A stretch of DNA of 64,000 bases from GCA-2794515 sp033763335 (lineage in GTDB: Bacteria > Chloroflexota > Anaerolineae > Aggregatilineales > Phototrophicaceae), in contig JANRKU010000080.1 in NCBI GenBank assembly GCA_033763335.1, positions 1 through 64,000 of the forward strand, read 5' to 3'. The translations under genes were made by a program, and so were the position numbers. The notes under the pieces are model-generated. The model was not told the DNA's origin. It made no database searches and worked only from the letters and a program-made list of their open reading frames with translations. Shown here in pieces: positions 24,947-32,942 of this stretch. Numbering within the stretch: the first letter of the stretch is position 1; every line of letters starts with the position of its first letter.

Positions 24947-25576
24947 TCAGGTGAGGCGGTTGTAGTATTCGACCACCAACTGAATGTCCACAGGGACAAG
25001 CACTTCGCGTTGTTCTGGATAGCGGAGCATCGAAACACTGCGTGCATCTTTGTCTACTTGCAAGAACGCAGGTGGGGTAATGCCACCTTGGTCAATGAGT
25101 TCAATCAAATGCACATTATTCCGCATCTTGTCTACCAAGCTGATAACATCGCCTTCACGTACTTGGTAGGAAGGCAGGTCGAGGCGTTTGCCATTGACCA
25201 AAATATGCCCATGCACCACCATTTGACGTGCCGCCCAGATGGTAGCGGCGAAACCAGCGCGGTAAACCACATTATCCAAGCGACGTTCTAAGAGCGTCAA
25301 CAAGTTTGCACCAGTACGACCGGGCATTTTTGCGGCTTTTTTATAGTAATTACGCAATTGGCGCTCGCGCACATTGTAAATGAATGACAATTTTTGCTTT
25401 TCATCCAATTGCATACCATAGTCACTACGCCGTCCGGAACGGAATTGTTTTTCTTTGCCGTGGTCACCGGGTGGATAAGCGCGTTTTTCAAGAATTTTCT
25501 GATATTTAGCGCGTGGGATAAGTAGTTCTCCGAAGCGCCGTTGTACTCTGGCTTTAGGTCCGTGATATGATGCCAT
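24947..25576 (-). CDS. rpsD: 30S ribosomal protein S4, zinc-free (C-minus) form
   Basis: A protein of 209 residues. It has the N-terminal S4 domain (GELLIPRAKYQKILEKRAYPPGDHG) and the RNA-binding S4 fold (LLTLLERRLDNVVYRAGFA...HILVNGKRLDLPSYQV). It binds 16S rRNA early in 30S assembly. The four Cys that bind zinc in the C-plus form are absent. The start MASYHGPKARVQ fits the family; 11 extra upstream codons do not. The gene stands alone, away from the rpsM-rpsK-rpoA cluster where rpsD usually lies. It may be the sole copy or a zinc-independent duplicate. Confidence 0.92.
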   Translation of the reverse strand: MASYHGPKARVQRRFGELLIPRAKYQKILEKRAYPPGDHGKEKQFRSGRRSDYGMQLDEKQKLSFIYNVRERQLRNYYKKAAKMPGRTGANLLTLLERRLDNVVYRAGFAATIWAARQMVVHGHILVNGKRLDLPSYQVREGDVISLVDKMRNNVHLIELIDQGGITPPAFLQVDKDARSVSMLRYPEQREVLVPVDIQLVVEYYNRLT

Positions 25577-25678
25577 AACCGAAAAATAATCCTTACTTTG
25601 TCTAGTCAAAAACGGGGAAAAGTAAAGTAACCCGCTTTTATTGGCTGATGGTCGGAAATAGGGCTTATTCTACACGAT

Positions 25679-26506
25679 TTACCCGTTTTTACCAGTGTGG
25701 ATTCTATTCAGAACTATCCAACAGCGCCCCGCCTCGCTATGGCAATCACTCGCAATATAATTTTCCTCAAATGAACGGCTTAATCCCTCCCCCACAGCAT
25801 CCTGCCAACGGATGGCAAGCGATTTATTCTCAATTTTTAGCCCATTGATGTCATAGGGAATTTCGATGAAGCGATACTCATTTTGCGCGGGATTTTTGGC
25901 GGTTATTGGCTCACCATTTTCGCCCCGCACCAAAAAGTCACTGGCTGGAAAATCGGTGATGGGGGTGCTATAGGCGATGCCACGCGCTAAGGCTTCTACT
26001 CGTGGCGCATTTAAGTGCCACATCACCTCAATACGATTCGTCCGCATCCCACGATTCAAATCGTCTTGCAACGAATCGCCATAAAAATCGGGGATGAAGG
26101 CTTCACCTGTTGCGCCCAATTTATGCAGGTTAAAACGGGAATTTTTGTGTTGTAGCGGGTCAAATGTCCAACCAATTGTATCATAGCCATGTGCCAATGC
26201 CCAATCGCGTTGAGCGAGTTTGATTCCCAAACCAATCGCCTGCCGTTGATATTGTGGCTCAACGGCGGTTTGATGCGACCACAAATAATACTTGTCTGCG
26301 CCCTTGCGCCCAATGACAGCTAATCCATAGCCGATGACCTTACCGTCTAAAATCGCCCCAATGACCATGCCCCCCGCATGGATGACGGCTTGGAGCATAT
26401 TCACGGCGATGATAGAACGCATATCGCGCCCCCACGCCAATAATTGGATGTCTATGGTGCGGTCTAATTCGGGTACGGTGAGCAATTCACGATATTCGAT
26501 GGTCAT
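25679..26506 (-). CDS. GNAT-superfamily acetyltransferase-like protein
   Basis: A protein of 275 residues. Residues 1-150 read as a GNAT domain, with V-I-G-Y-G-L-A-V-I-G-R-K followed by the acetyl-CoA loop region YLWSHQTAVEPQYQRQAIGLGIKLAQRDWAL (Q-R-Q-A-I-G-L-G replaces the usual Q/R-x-x-G-x-G/A). The D-P-L-Q-H-K-N-S-R-F-N motif fits the predicted GNAT group COG3375. The C-terminal 120 residues are family-specific. AGAGAT lies upstream of the chosen ATG; the longer frame to 26665 begins with an unlikely hydrophobic stretch. The acceptor substrate is unknown. Confidence 0.75.
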   Translation of the reverse strand: MTIEYRELLTVPELDRTIDIQLLAWGRDMRSIIAVNMLQAVIHAGGMVIGAILDGKVIGYGLAVIGRKGADKYYLWSHQTAVEPQYQRQAIGLGIKLAQRDWALAHGYDTIGWTFDPLQHKNSRFNLHKLGATGEAFIPDFYGDSLQDDLNRGMRTNRIEVMWHLNAPRVEALARGIAYSTPITDFPASDFLVRGENGEPITAKNPAQNEYRFIEIPYDINGLKIENKSLAIRWQDAVGEGLSRSFEENYIASDCHSEAGRCWIVLNRIHTGKNG

Positions 26507-26579
26507 AGGGGTTATCTCTTTGATGAATAGTGGCGGGTAAACAACCATCCGCCAAAAAACCGACATAATGCCTATTCTA

Positions 26580-27593
26580 TCAGTTTTGCGGGATACCCCA
26601 AATGCGAATTGTGCCATCAGATGAACCAGAAACAATAAAGCGCCCATCAGGGCTAAAATCAACATTACTCACAATATCTGAATGACCAATAAGAGTTCTT
26701 AACTCTATTCCTATAGCTACATCCCATATTCGTAATGTTTGGTCTATTGAGCCAGAGACAATAAGTTGACCATCAGGGCTATAATCAATATCAATAATTG
26801 CGCTAGTATGTCCTTCAAAACTTTGAACTAGTAATTCTTGTTCAATATCCCATATGTTAATTTCAATTGGCTCTAATCTGTTATTATTGGTTGTACTTGT
26901 AATAAATTTTCCATCTGGACTGTATACGATATTCCAAATACCAAGAGTGTTTTGTATAAAGTGATGTTGACGTGTGCCTGTTTGTACATCAAAAATATAG
27001 ATGTCATTTCCTCGCCAATATCCAAAAGCAAGTGATTTCCCATCTGGGCTAAATTTTAAGGCTGTAACTGGGGTAAAACGTACTCCGATTTGATAATAAA
27101 GCTCTGTATTTGTAGAAATATCCAATACACGTACTGTTCCTTCATTTGACCCTGTGCCAATAAAACCCCCATTGGGGCTATATGCAACCACACTAATTGG
27201 CTCTATATCTTCATGAAATGCTTGCTTTGTTTCTACGGTGTCAACATCTAAAATATGAACAGCCCCATTTCTAAATCCAGCGACTATAGATTGTCCATCA
27301 GGACTATAATCAATTGTGGTTATATCTTGAACAAATAGAGATTGGGGTTCTTTATCGAGATTGTTGACATCATATAACAAAATATTATTTTGTATTACAA
27401 TTATCAAAGTATTGCCATCTGGTGAAAAAATTGCTTCCCGCACCTTGTCATGCCCTAAGATACCAAGTTGCACAATTTGGGTCACATTCTCGGATGTGAT
27501 GACAGGATTATCTGATAGTTGCGCGGTAGTGGGTGTCGTTGTGCCGATGGATAACAACAAAGCTAATACGCCCAATAGCCAGAGTTTTTTCAT
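26580..27593 (-). CDS. secreted seven-bladed WD40 propeller protein
   Basis: A protein of 337 residues. A signal peptide (KKLWLLGVLALLLSIG, cleavage near TTAQ) is followed by seven S-P-D/N-G repeats about 42 residues apart, ending in LLYDVN, VHILDVD, VRVLDIS, IYIFDVQ, INIWDIE, LRIWDVA and IRIWGIP. One propeller is predicted outside the cytoplasmic membrane. AGGGG lies 8 nt before the ATG; the frame extends 14 codons further without support. The gene is A+T-richer than its neighbours. It differs from the WD40 protein at 17530-18483 by being exported. Confidence 0.85.
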   Translation of the reverse strand: MKKLWLLGVLALLLSIGTTTPTTAQLSDNPVITSENVTQIVQLGILGHDKVREAIFSPDGNTLIIVIQNNILLYDVNNLDKEPQSLFVQDITTIDYSPDGQSIVAGFRNGAVHILDVDTVETKQAFHEDIEPISVVAYSPNGGFIGTGSNEGTVRVLDISTNTELYYQIGVRFTPVTALKFSPDGKSLAFGYWRGNDIYIFDVQTGTRQHHFIQNTLGIWNIVYSPDGKFITSTTNNNRLEPIEINIWDIEQELLVQSFEGHTSAIIDIDYSPDGQLIVSGSIDQTLRIWDVAIGIELRTLIGHSDIVSNVDFSPDGRFIVSGSSDGTIRIWGIPQN

Positions 27594-27661
27594 GAGGAAT
27601 ACCCCTATTGGTGATATATAGTGGCGGACTAACAAGTGTGGTTGTCCACCACATCATTATA

Positions 27662-29041
27662 TCACTTTGGCAACACCAAATTCATCGCCTCTAGCACATT
27701 GCGGACGGGCAATAATTCCATCCCTTTGGGCAAGCCGTCCATATTGCGCCGTGAACGGGGGATAATGGCTCGTTTGAAGCCGATTTTTGACGCTTCATTG
27801 AGCCGTAGCGCCAATTGGCTCACAGCACGCACCTCACCACTCAACCCAATTTCGCCTATCATCACAATATCGGCGGGGAGGGGTTTATCGGTATAGCTGG
27901 AGGCGAGCGCCATCGCCATCGCCAAATCGGATGCGGGTTCATCCACGCGCAAGCCACCGACCACATTCACAAAAATATCTTGTTCGTTCAATCGCAACCC
28001 TACCCGCTTGGTCAACACGGCGCTAATCAGCAACAAACGGTTCAAATCCACGCCATTGGGCGTTCTACGGGCATTCCCAAAGGATGTTGGGCTGGTGAGG
28101 GCTTGCACTTCGACCACCAACGGGCGCGTGCCTTCCATCGTGACAGCGATGGCAGACCCAGGCGCATTGACCACGCGCTCCGCCAAAAATACCTCTGACG
28201 GATTGGGGACTTCGACCATGCCCGCCCCTTGCATTTCAAATACACCGACCTCACTGGTCGCACCAAACCGATTTTTCACACTCCGCAACAAGCGAAAGGC
28301 TTGGAATGGGTCGCCTTCCAAATATAGAACGGTGTCCACGATATGTTCTAGCACCTTTGGACCCGCAATACTGCCCTCTTTGGTCACATGCCCCACCAAA
28401 AAGACGCTAATACCACTGGATTTTGCCAATGCTTGTAGCCGTGAGGCACATTCGCGCACTTGGCTCACCAATCCGGGGGAGGAATCGAGTTCTTCTGCGT
28501 ATACCGTTTGGATGGAATCTATGATGAGAATCATGGGGTTTACCTGCTTCACATGCTCCAAAATGGTGTTCAGATTGGTCTCTGTGAGCAAAAATAAATC
28601 TTCTGCTTCCAATGATAAACGGTCTGCCCGCATTTTGATTTGTCTGGCAGATTCTTCACCACTGACATATAACACCGTCCCCGTCTCGTTGGCAAGGCTG
28701 GCGGATACTTGCAAAAGCAGGGTACTTTTGCCGATACCGGGTTCACCGCCGATGAGGGTGATGCTCCCCGGGACGATACCCCCGCCCATGACACGGTTAA
28801 ATTCTGCCACAGGCACAAAAAGGCGTTCTTCCTCGGTCATATCCGTTTCGCGCAGGCGTTGGGGTTTAGAGCGTAATGTGCCAACGGTTTGCCTATCCTG
28901 CTTAACACTCCCCGCCTTTTTGACCTCTTCTATCACCTCTTGCATGGTGTTAAATTCGCCACAATTGGGGCAACGCCCCATAAAACTGGATGTTTGTTTG
29001 CCACAATTGCTACACACAAATTTTGAGCGTGTTTTTGCCAT
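27662..29041 (-). CDS. radA: DNA repair protein RadA
   Basis: A protein of 459 residues of full length. The N-terminal zinc finger is CSNCGKQTSSFMGRCPNCG (residues 10-28). The RecA-like ATPase has Walker A GGEPGIGKST (about 98-107). The RadA-specific KNRFG motif lies near residue 258, and a Lon-like C-terminal domain is present. RadA drives branch migration during recombination repair. The ribosome-binding site AGGATGAG overlaps the stop codon of the upstream restriction-modification gene, 9 bp away, so the two are translated in tandem. Confidence 0.95.
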   Translation of the reverse strand: MAKTRSKFVCSNCGKQTSSFMGRCPNCGEFNTMQEVIEEVKKAGSVKQDRQTVGTLRSKPQRLRETDMTEEERLFVPVAEFNRVMGGGIVPGSITLIGGEPGIGKSTLLLQVSASLANETGTVLYVSGEESARQIKMRADRLSLEAEDLFLLTETNLNTILEHVKQVNPMILIIDSIQTVYAEELDSSPGLVSQVRECASRLQALAKSSGISVFLVGHVTKEGSIAGPKVLEHIVDTVLYLEGDPFQAFRLLRSVKNRFGATSEVGVFEMQGAGMVEVPNPSEVFLAERVVNAPGSAIAVTMEGTRPLVVEVQALTSPTSFGNARRTPNGVDLNRLLLISAVLTKRVGLRLNEQDIFVNVVGGLRVDEPASDLAMAMALASSYTDKPLPADIVMIGEIGLSGEVRAVSQLALRLNEASKIGFKRAIIPRSRRNMDGLPKGMELLPVRNVLEAMNLVLPK

Positions 29042-29050
29042 TATCTCATC

Positions 29051-32000
29051 CTAAAATTCAAATTGGGCAATTTCATCAACAAGGCGTAAAGTTTCTAAGC
29101 TAACATATATCACTTGTTTGACCAACCGTACAATATACCCTTCATCATCTAACCGATTGGGGTCAGTAATAACACCAGTATCATCATCTTTTGTAGTTTG
29201 ATATTGTTTAATCACCCATTCTAACGCACTGTAATTTCCTAATTTATATCCGTAAGCGCGGGCAGGAATATCTGCGAGTGTGAGAAACTCATTCACAATA
29301 AGCTGAGTTTTATTCTTATTTAATCGCATTGCCTCTACCCGCAAATTTGGTCGTACTTCGGGATTTTCTATGTGCTTGAGTGAGTATTCTTGGGCTGTTT
29401 CATAATTTAAATGCAGGTGTGCTAATTCACGCCCTAATTGTGAAAAATTTCTGAAATTGCCCTGAATAAACGGGATATGAGGCAATGAGAGACGCAAATT
29501 TTGTGCATATTTTTCACGATAGATTGGGTGATGGAGAATGGCATAAATGCTATAAAAAATATCTTCTTTAGTAATAGAATTATCACTATAATGAGATTGA
29601 TATTGTGATAATGCCCAAGGTGTAATATTGTCTCTTCTAGTTAGATGTTCAGTATCTACATCATAAAAAAAATTCTTCTGCCTCAAGTGATTATTTAATG
29701 GTGCATAATTATATAGAGGAAAGCATTGTGTTCCCCCATTAGATGAATTTGAATATTTGAGTTCAACAATGTGATTAGCAATCTGGCAGTAAAACATATC
29801 ATGCCCTAGCCCACTTAAACAAATAACCCTGTTTTCTATTTCAGTCTCAGGTGAAGGAAATATACGCGGGAATTGATATGTTCGATTGATAACAAGCCAG
29901 TCAAAATAGACCTTTTTCTTTGTAAATGGACGATACATAGAGTCTCGTAAATAAATATCTGAAAAATCACCCTCCCTTAAACTTTTCAATCTATCTTTAA
30001 GACTTCCATCCCATTTTATAATAGCTTTTACAAATTGATTAATATCTTTAGGTTTACCAGCGCGGTTGTAACGATAAACCTCGCTATTGTAATCTTCAAT
30101 AAACCGATTCATCCGTACTAATAAATTTTTTGCATCAAAATCATAAACAATACTATCTCTATTTGTTTTGATACCATTACTAAAAATCTCAAATATTGTT
30201 CCTTCGGTCGTTTTAGTTGTTGAGCCAATTGGTAAAAATTGTTGAAATTCGGGGCGGAGTCCTTCTGTAAGCCATAATTTATTTACTGGCATAATTGAAG
30301 TCCATGTTAAATTATTATAATGAATTGTTTGATTCAAGGATTCAAACTTTGTATCTTTATCTCCTGTTTCAGTGACTCTGTGATAATAAATCTTTGTGTT
30401 TCTTGAATTTATTACGCCCTTTTTATGTTTAATTAAAAAGGTAATTGCAACGCCTAGCTTAATATCAAATGCACTACTAACTTTTTCGCCTTTTTTTGAC
30501 CTACTAATACTTCCGCCTAAATCTATGATATATACTGCATCAAATTCTTGTTCTAAATGATGCCGTACTCCATCTAATGATATAGCATCAATAAAACTGT
30601 TATTTGTGATAAATGCAATCACACCCTCATCATGAATACGATCACTTGCCCATCGAAAGGCTTTTATATAAGGATCATAGTTCGAGTTACGATAATTCGA
30701 GTTTGATGCTTTGGCACTAGCATAAGTTTGTGCTATACGGCGATCAATAACATCGTATTTACGATTACTATTGTTATCACTATCCTTTTTCTGCTTTGTA
30801 TTATATGGTGGGTTTCCAATAATAACCGTCAAATCTGCTTCGCGTTGCAAATTAACACGAATTGTATTTTCTTCGTTAAAAGTTTCGAGTTGAGTACGCT
30901 TTTGGTCACTATTTTCTCCTGTAACATCTTCTGCAATTTCGAAAGTATCCACCAAACAAATACCTTCAAACGGGGCATATTCGCCAATTGCTTCAGAATA
31001 AGCATGTTCAATATTCATGCTAGAGATATAATATGGTAGGAGCATAATTTCATTGCAATGTAATTCGTGGGTATATTTATGTGGTAATGTGGAAGGTTTT
31101 ATTTGCCGAATTTCATCCATAATACGTAAAATAAAATTACCTGTACCCACAAATGGGTCTAATATATGCACCCCTTTGTCGACTAATGAGCGCCCCCCAA
31201 ATTCTTTTTGTAGAATTTCTTCTACACTTTTAACCATGAATTGAACGATTGATTGTGGTGTATAAACAATACCATGTGTATCGGCAACTTTTTTACTAAA
31301 CCCTTGAAAGAATCGCTCATATATTGTATTCAAAAAGTCTTGTTTTTCATTATAATCATCAATTGTATTTGCTGTAATTTCGATAGCCTTATAAAAACGG
31401 TCAAGTCCACGCATAAAATTATTACGATCAAATGCCTTACTCGTAAGTGCCTGAATGACCAATTCAATTTCCTTGGCAATAATATTACGGTTTGTAAAAT
31501 CTGAGTTCTTAAACACACCCCTAAAAATACGTTCTGTAAGGATATGCTGAATAAGCATTTCCTCTACTGCTTCTCTGCTTAGGCGTGGGTTGATTGCACG
31601 CTGGCACAAAGTATAGAATTTATTGAAGGCAGAGATATAGCTTGGATTAGTATGATACTGTTCTTTAATGAGTTTGGTGAGTTCTTGTGCCAATTGCGGT
31701 ATATGCGTCTTAAACTCATTAATAGCAAATTCCCATTCTTCAATTGCGGGTGTTGTATAACTAAAAAAAGCATTCAGAATATTTATTAATGATTCTGGTG
31801 AATCCAACCGTACATTCATCACTTCAAAACCATTTTGATATAAAATAGCCTGATCTGGTGACTGAAATAAAATATTATCTTTAGGATAACCATCCGCAAA
31901 TTTTTTCTTAACCTCTTTTTCTAAAGTATCTTGGGTATCTTTAGCTTCCCATGCCCCATATCGTAAGGTAGAAAGTAGTATAGCACCATCTAGTTTGATA

Positions 32001-32197
32001 GTTTTTCCACTTCTTAGATGAAGGATATGTTGTTCATTTAATCTATACCCAATTTGTTTAGCACAATATCCAAGCAATCTAGCAAAAGCAGGTGATACAT
32101 TTCCTTCTGTTATCAAACCTAACTGCTTTTTTTCATGAACTGTCTCGTAGTAGAGTTGAATTTCCTTACTATTTGGTTTGAGATTTAATTTTTGCAT
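29051..32197 (-). CDS. single-chain restriction-modification enzyme (type IIG/ISP-like), copy 1
   Basis: A protein of about 1048 residues. The N-terminal PD-(D/E)xK nuclease has KLDGAIL (Asp near 70) and GAWEAKD (Glu/Lys near 84). A helical connector follows. The gamma-type N6-adenine methyltransferase has motif I HILDPFVGTGNF (about 345) and motif IV VIIGNPPYNT (about 460). The C-terminal target-recognition part fills about 600-950. No RecA-like helicase motifs are seen, so it is shorter than true type ISP enzymes. The ATG at 32197 has AGG at 7 nt. The DNA is clearly A+T-richer than its surroundings, which suggests recent transfer. A diverged paralogue lies at 44540-48328. Confidence 0.85.
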   Translation of the reverse strand: MQKLNLKPNSKEIQLYYETVHEKKQLGLITEGNVSPAFARLLGYCAKQIGYRLNEQHILHLRSGKTIKLDGAILLSTLRYGAWEAKDTQDTLEKEVKKKFADGYPKDNILFQSPDQAILYQNGFEVMNVRLDSPESLINILNAFFSYTTPAIEEWEFAINEFKTHIPQLAQELTKLIKEQYHTNPSYISAFNKFYTLCQRAINPRLSREAVEEMLIQHILTERIFRGVFKNSDFTNRNIIAKEIELVIQALTSKAFDRNNFMRGLDRFYKAIEITANTIDDYNEKQDFLNTIYERFFQGFSKKVADTHGIVYTPQSIVQFMVKSVEEILQKEFGGRSLVDKGVHILDPFVGTGNFILRIMDEIRQIKPSTLPHKYTHELHCNEIMLLPYYISSMNIEHAYSEAIGEYAPFEGICLVDTFEIAEDVTGENSDQKRTQLETFNEENTIRVNLQREADLTVIIGNPPYNTKQKKDSDNNSNRKYDVIDRRIAQTYASAKASNSNYRNSNYDPYIKAFRWASDRIHDEGVIAFITNNSFIDAISLDGVRHHLEQEFDAVYIIDLGGSISRSKKGEKVSSAFDIKLGVAITFLIKHKKGVINSRNTKIYYHRVTETGDKDTKFESLNQTIHYNNLTWTSIMPVNKLWLTEGLRPEFQQFLPIGSTTKTTEGTIFEIFSNGIKTNRDSIVYDFDAKNLLVRMNRFIEDYNSEVYRYNRAGKPKDINQFVKAIIKWDGSLKDRLKSLREGDFSDIYLRDSMYRPFTKKKVYFDWLVINRTYQFPRIFPSPETEIENRVICLSGLGHDMFYCQIANHIVELKYSNSSNGGTQCFPLYNYAPLNNHLRQKNFFYDVDTEHLTRRDNITPWALSQYQSHYSDNSITKEDIFYSIYAILHHPIYREKYAQNLRLSLPHIPFIQGNFRNFSQLGRELAHLHLNYETAQEYSLKHIENPEVRPNLRVEAMRLNKNKTQLIVNEFLTLADIPARAYGYKLGNYSALEWVIKQYQTTKDDDTGVITDPNRLDDEGYIVRLVKQVIYVSLETLRLVDEIAQFEF

Positions 32198-32280
32198 ATT
32201 CACACCTACTTAATACTATGATTTTAAGCAAATTTCATTATATCGCAATTTTGTACTAATGTATACAAGTATATCGAAAT

Positions 32281-32314
32281 AAAAAAAGCGAGATGTGTGC
32301 GTCTCGCCTTTTTT
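32281..32314. terminator. bidirectional intrinsic terminator
   Basis: GCGAGA-TGTGTGCG-TCTCGC with seven A on one side and six T on the other. On the - strand it ends the ParB-like gene and separates it from the restriction-modification gene. Confidence 0.88.
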
Positions 32315-32333
32315 ATGATGTGCAGTGTGAAGA

Positions 32334-32783
32334 TTATTCCCACACCGTTACGAGTGCGTCTAAATAGCGCATCCCTAACATGCGTGCGACTGATATGCGA
32401 TGATGTCCGTCTACCACATAATATGTTCCGTTGACCAAAATCAGTTCTACGGGGGGCAGGTCAATGCCATTCATCATGGCGGTTGCTACTTTTGCCCAGC
32501 GTGGTTCAATATGCTCGCTGAGTGGATGAAAGTGGCTATCGAAATCATTCGATTTATTCACACTTCCACCAATCGCCATCACATCAACGGCTTGTGCGCC
32601 CAGATAATGTTGAGACATACGGGTCTCATCAGAAATATTCGGGAGCGCATTGGCTGTATTGCGTCGTTTGGATGTGCCTGCACGCAAAGCGCGTTCAAAC
32701 AATCTACGGGCTTGGGGGTCTATGGCAGTAGTGCGCCCGATTTGGTTGTTGATTCGGTTTTGTAGTGGGCTTTGAAAATTCAT
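32334..32783 (-). CDS. ParB/sulfiredoxin-like nuclease-fold protein
   Basis: A protein of 149 residues. The C-terminal 60 residues match the ParB N-terminal fold: PPVELILVNGTYYVVDGHHRISVARMLG (about 111-138), where D-G-H-H-R is the nucleotide-binding motif. Chromosome-partition ParB would also need a helix-turn-helix domain, which is absent. An accessory role, perhaps CTP-dependent or nuclease-like, is therefore more likely. AAAGGAG lies 8 nt before the ATG. The gene sits between a restriction-modification enzyme and a STAND regulator, with its own terminator. Confidence 0.78.
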   Translation of the reverse strand: MNFQSPLQNRINNQIGRTTAIDPQARRLFERALRAGTSKRRNTANALPNISDETRMSQHYLGAQAVDVMAIGGSVNKSNDFDSHFHPLSEHIEPRWAKVATAMMNGIDLPPVELILVNGTYYVVDGHHRISVARMLGMRYLDALVTVWE

Positions 32784-32911
32784 GGTGCGCTCCTTTCTTG
32801 AATTTATGGTGTTTTATCTATAGGATAGAGGGTGTTCATCTCAGAAGCGTCTCAAAAAGCGTCTCATAATCATCACAAATCGTTTTGTGGTGTAAAATGG
32901 ATAATATTGGT

Positions 32912-32938
32912 TCAAAAGAGTTCACAAGGCGTAACAAG
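32912..32938 (+). promoter_or_regulatory. three 10-bp-spaced direct repeats (TCACAAG type) before the BTAD gene
   Basis: TCAAAAG (32912-32918), TCACAAG (32922-32928) and TAACAAG (32932-32938) start exactly 10 bp apart and end 4 nt before the ATG at 32943. The same repeat pair occurs before the kinase/STAND gene (55555-55571). The repeats overlap the only ribosome-binding site (AAGG). Confidence 0.5.
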
Positions 32939-32942
32939 CATT

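Noticed and set aside
28008..29054. Long open frame (348 codons) antisense to radA
   Set aside because: It mirrors the codon structure of radA, which is unmistakable. The antisense product has low-complexity Ser/Thr-rich sequence and no motif.
32334..32783. ParB-like gene as a chromosome-partition locus with an origin nearby
   Set aside because: The protein has no helix-turn-helix, no parA is adjacent, and no parS-like or DnaA-box cluster was seen.
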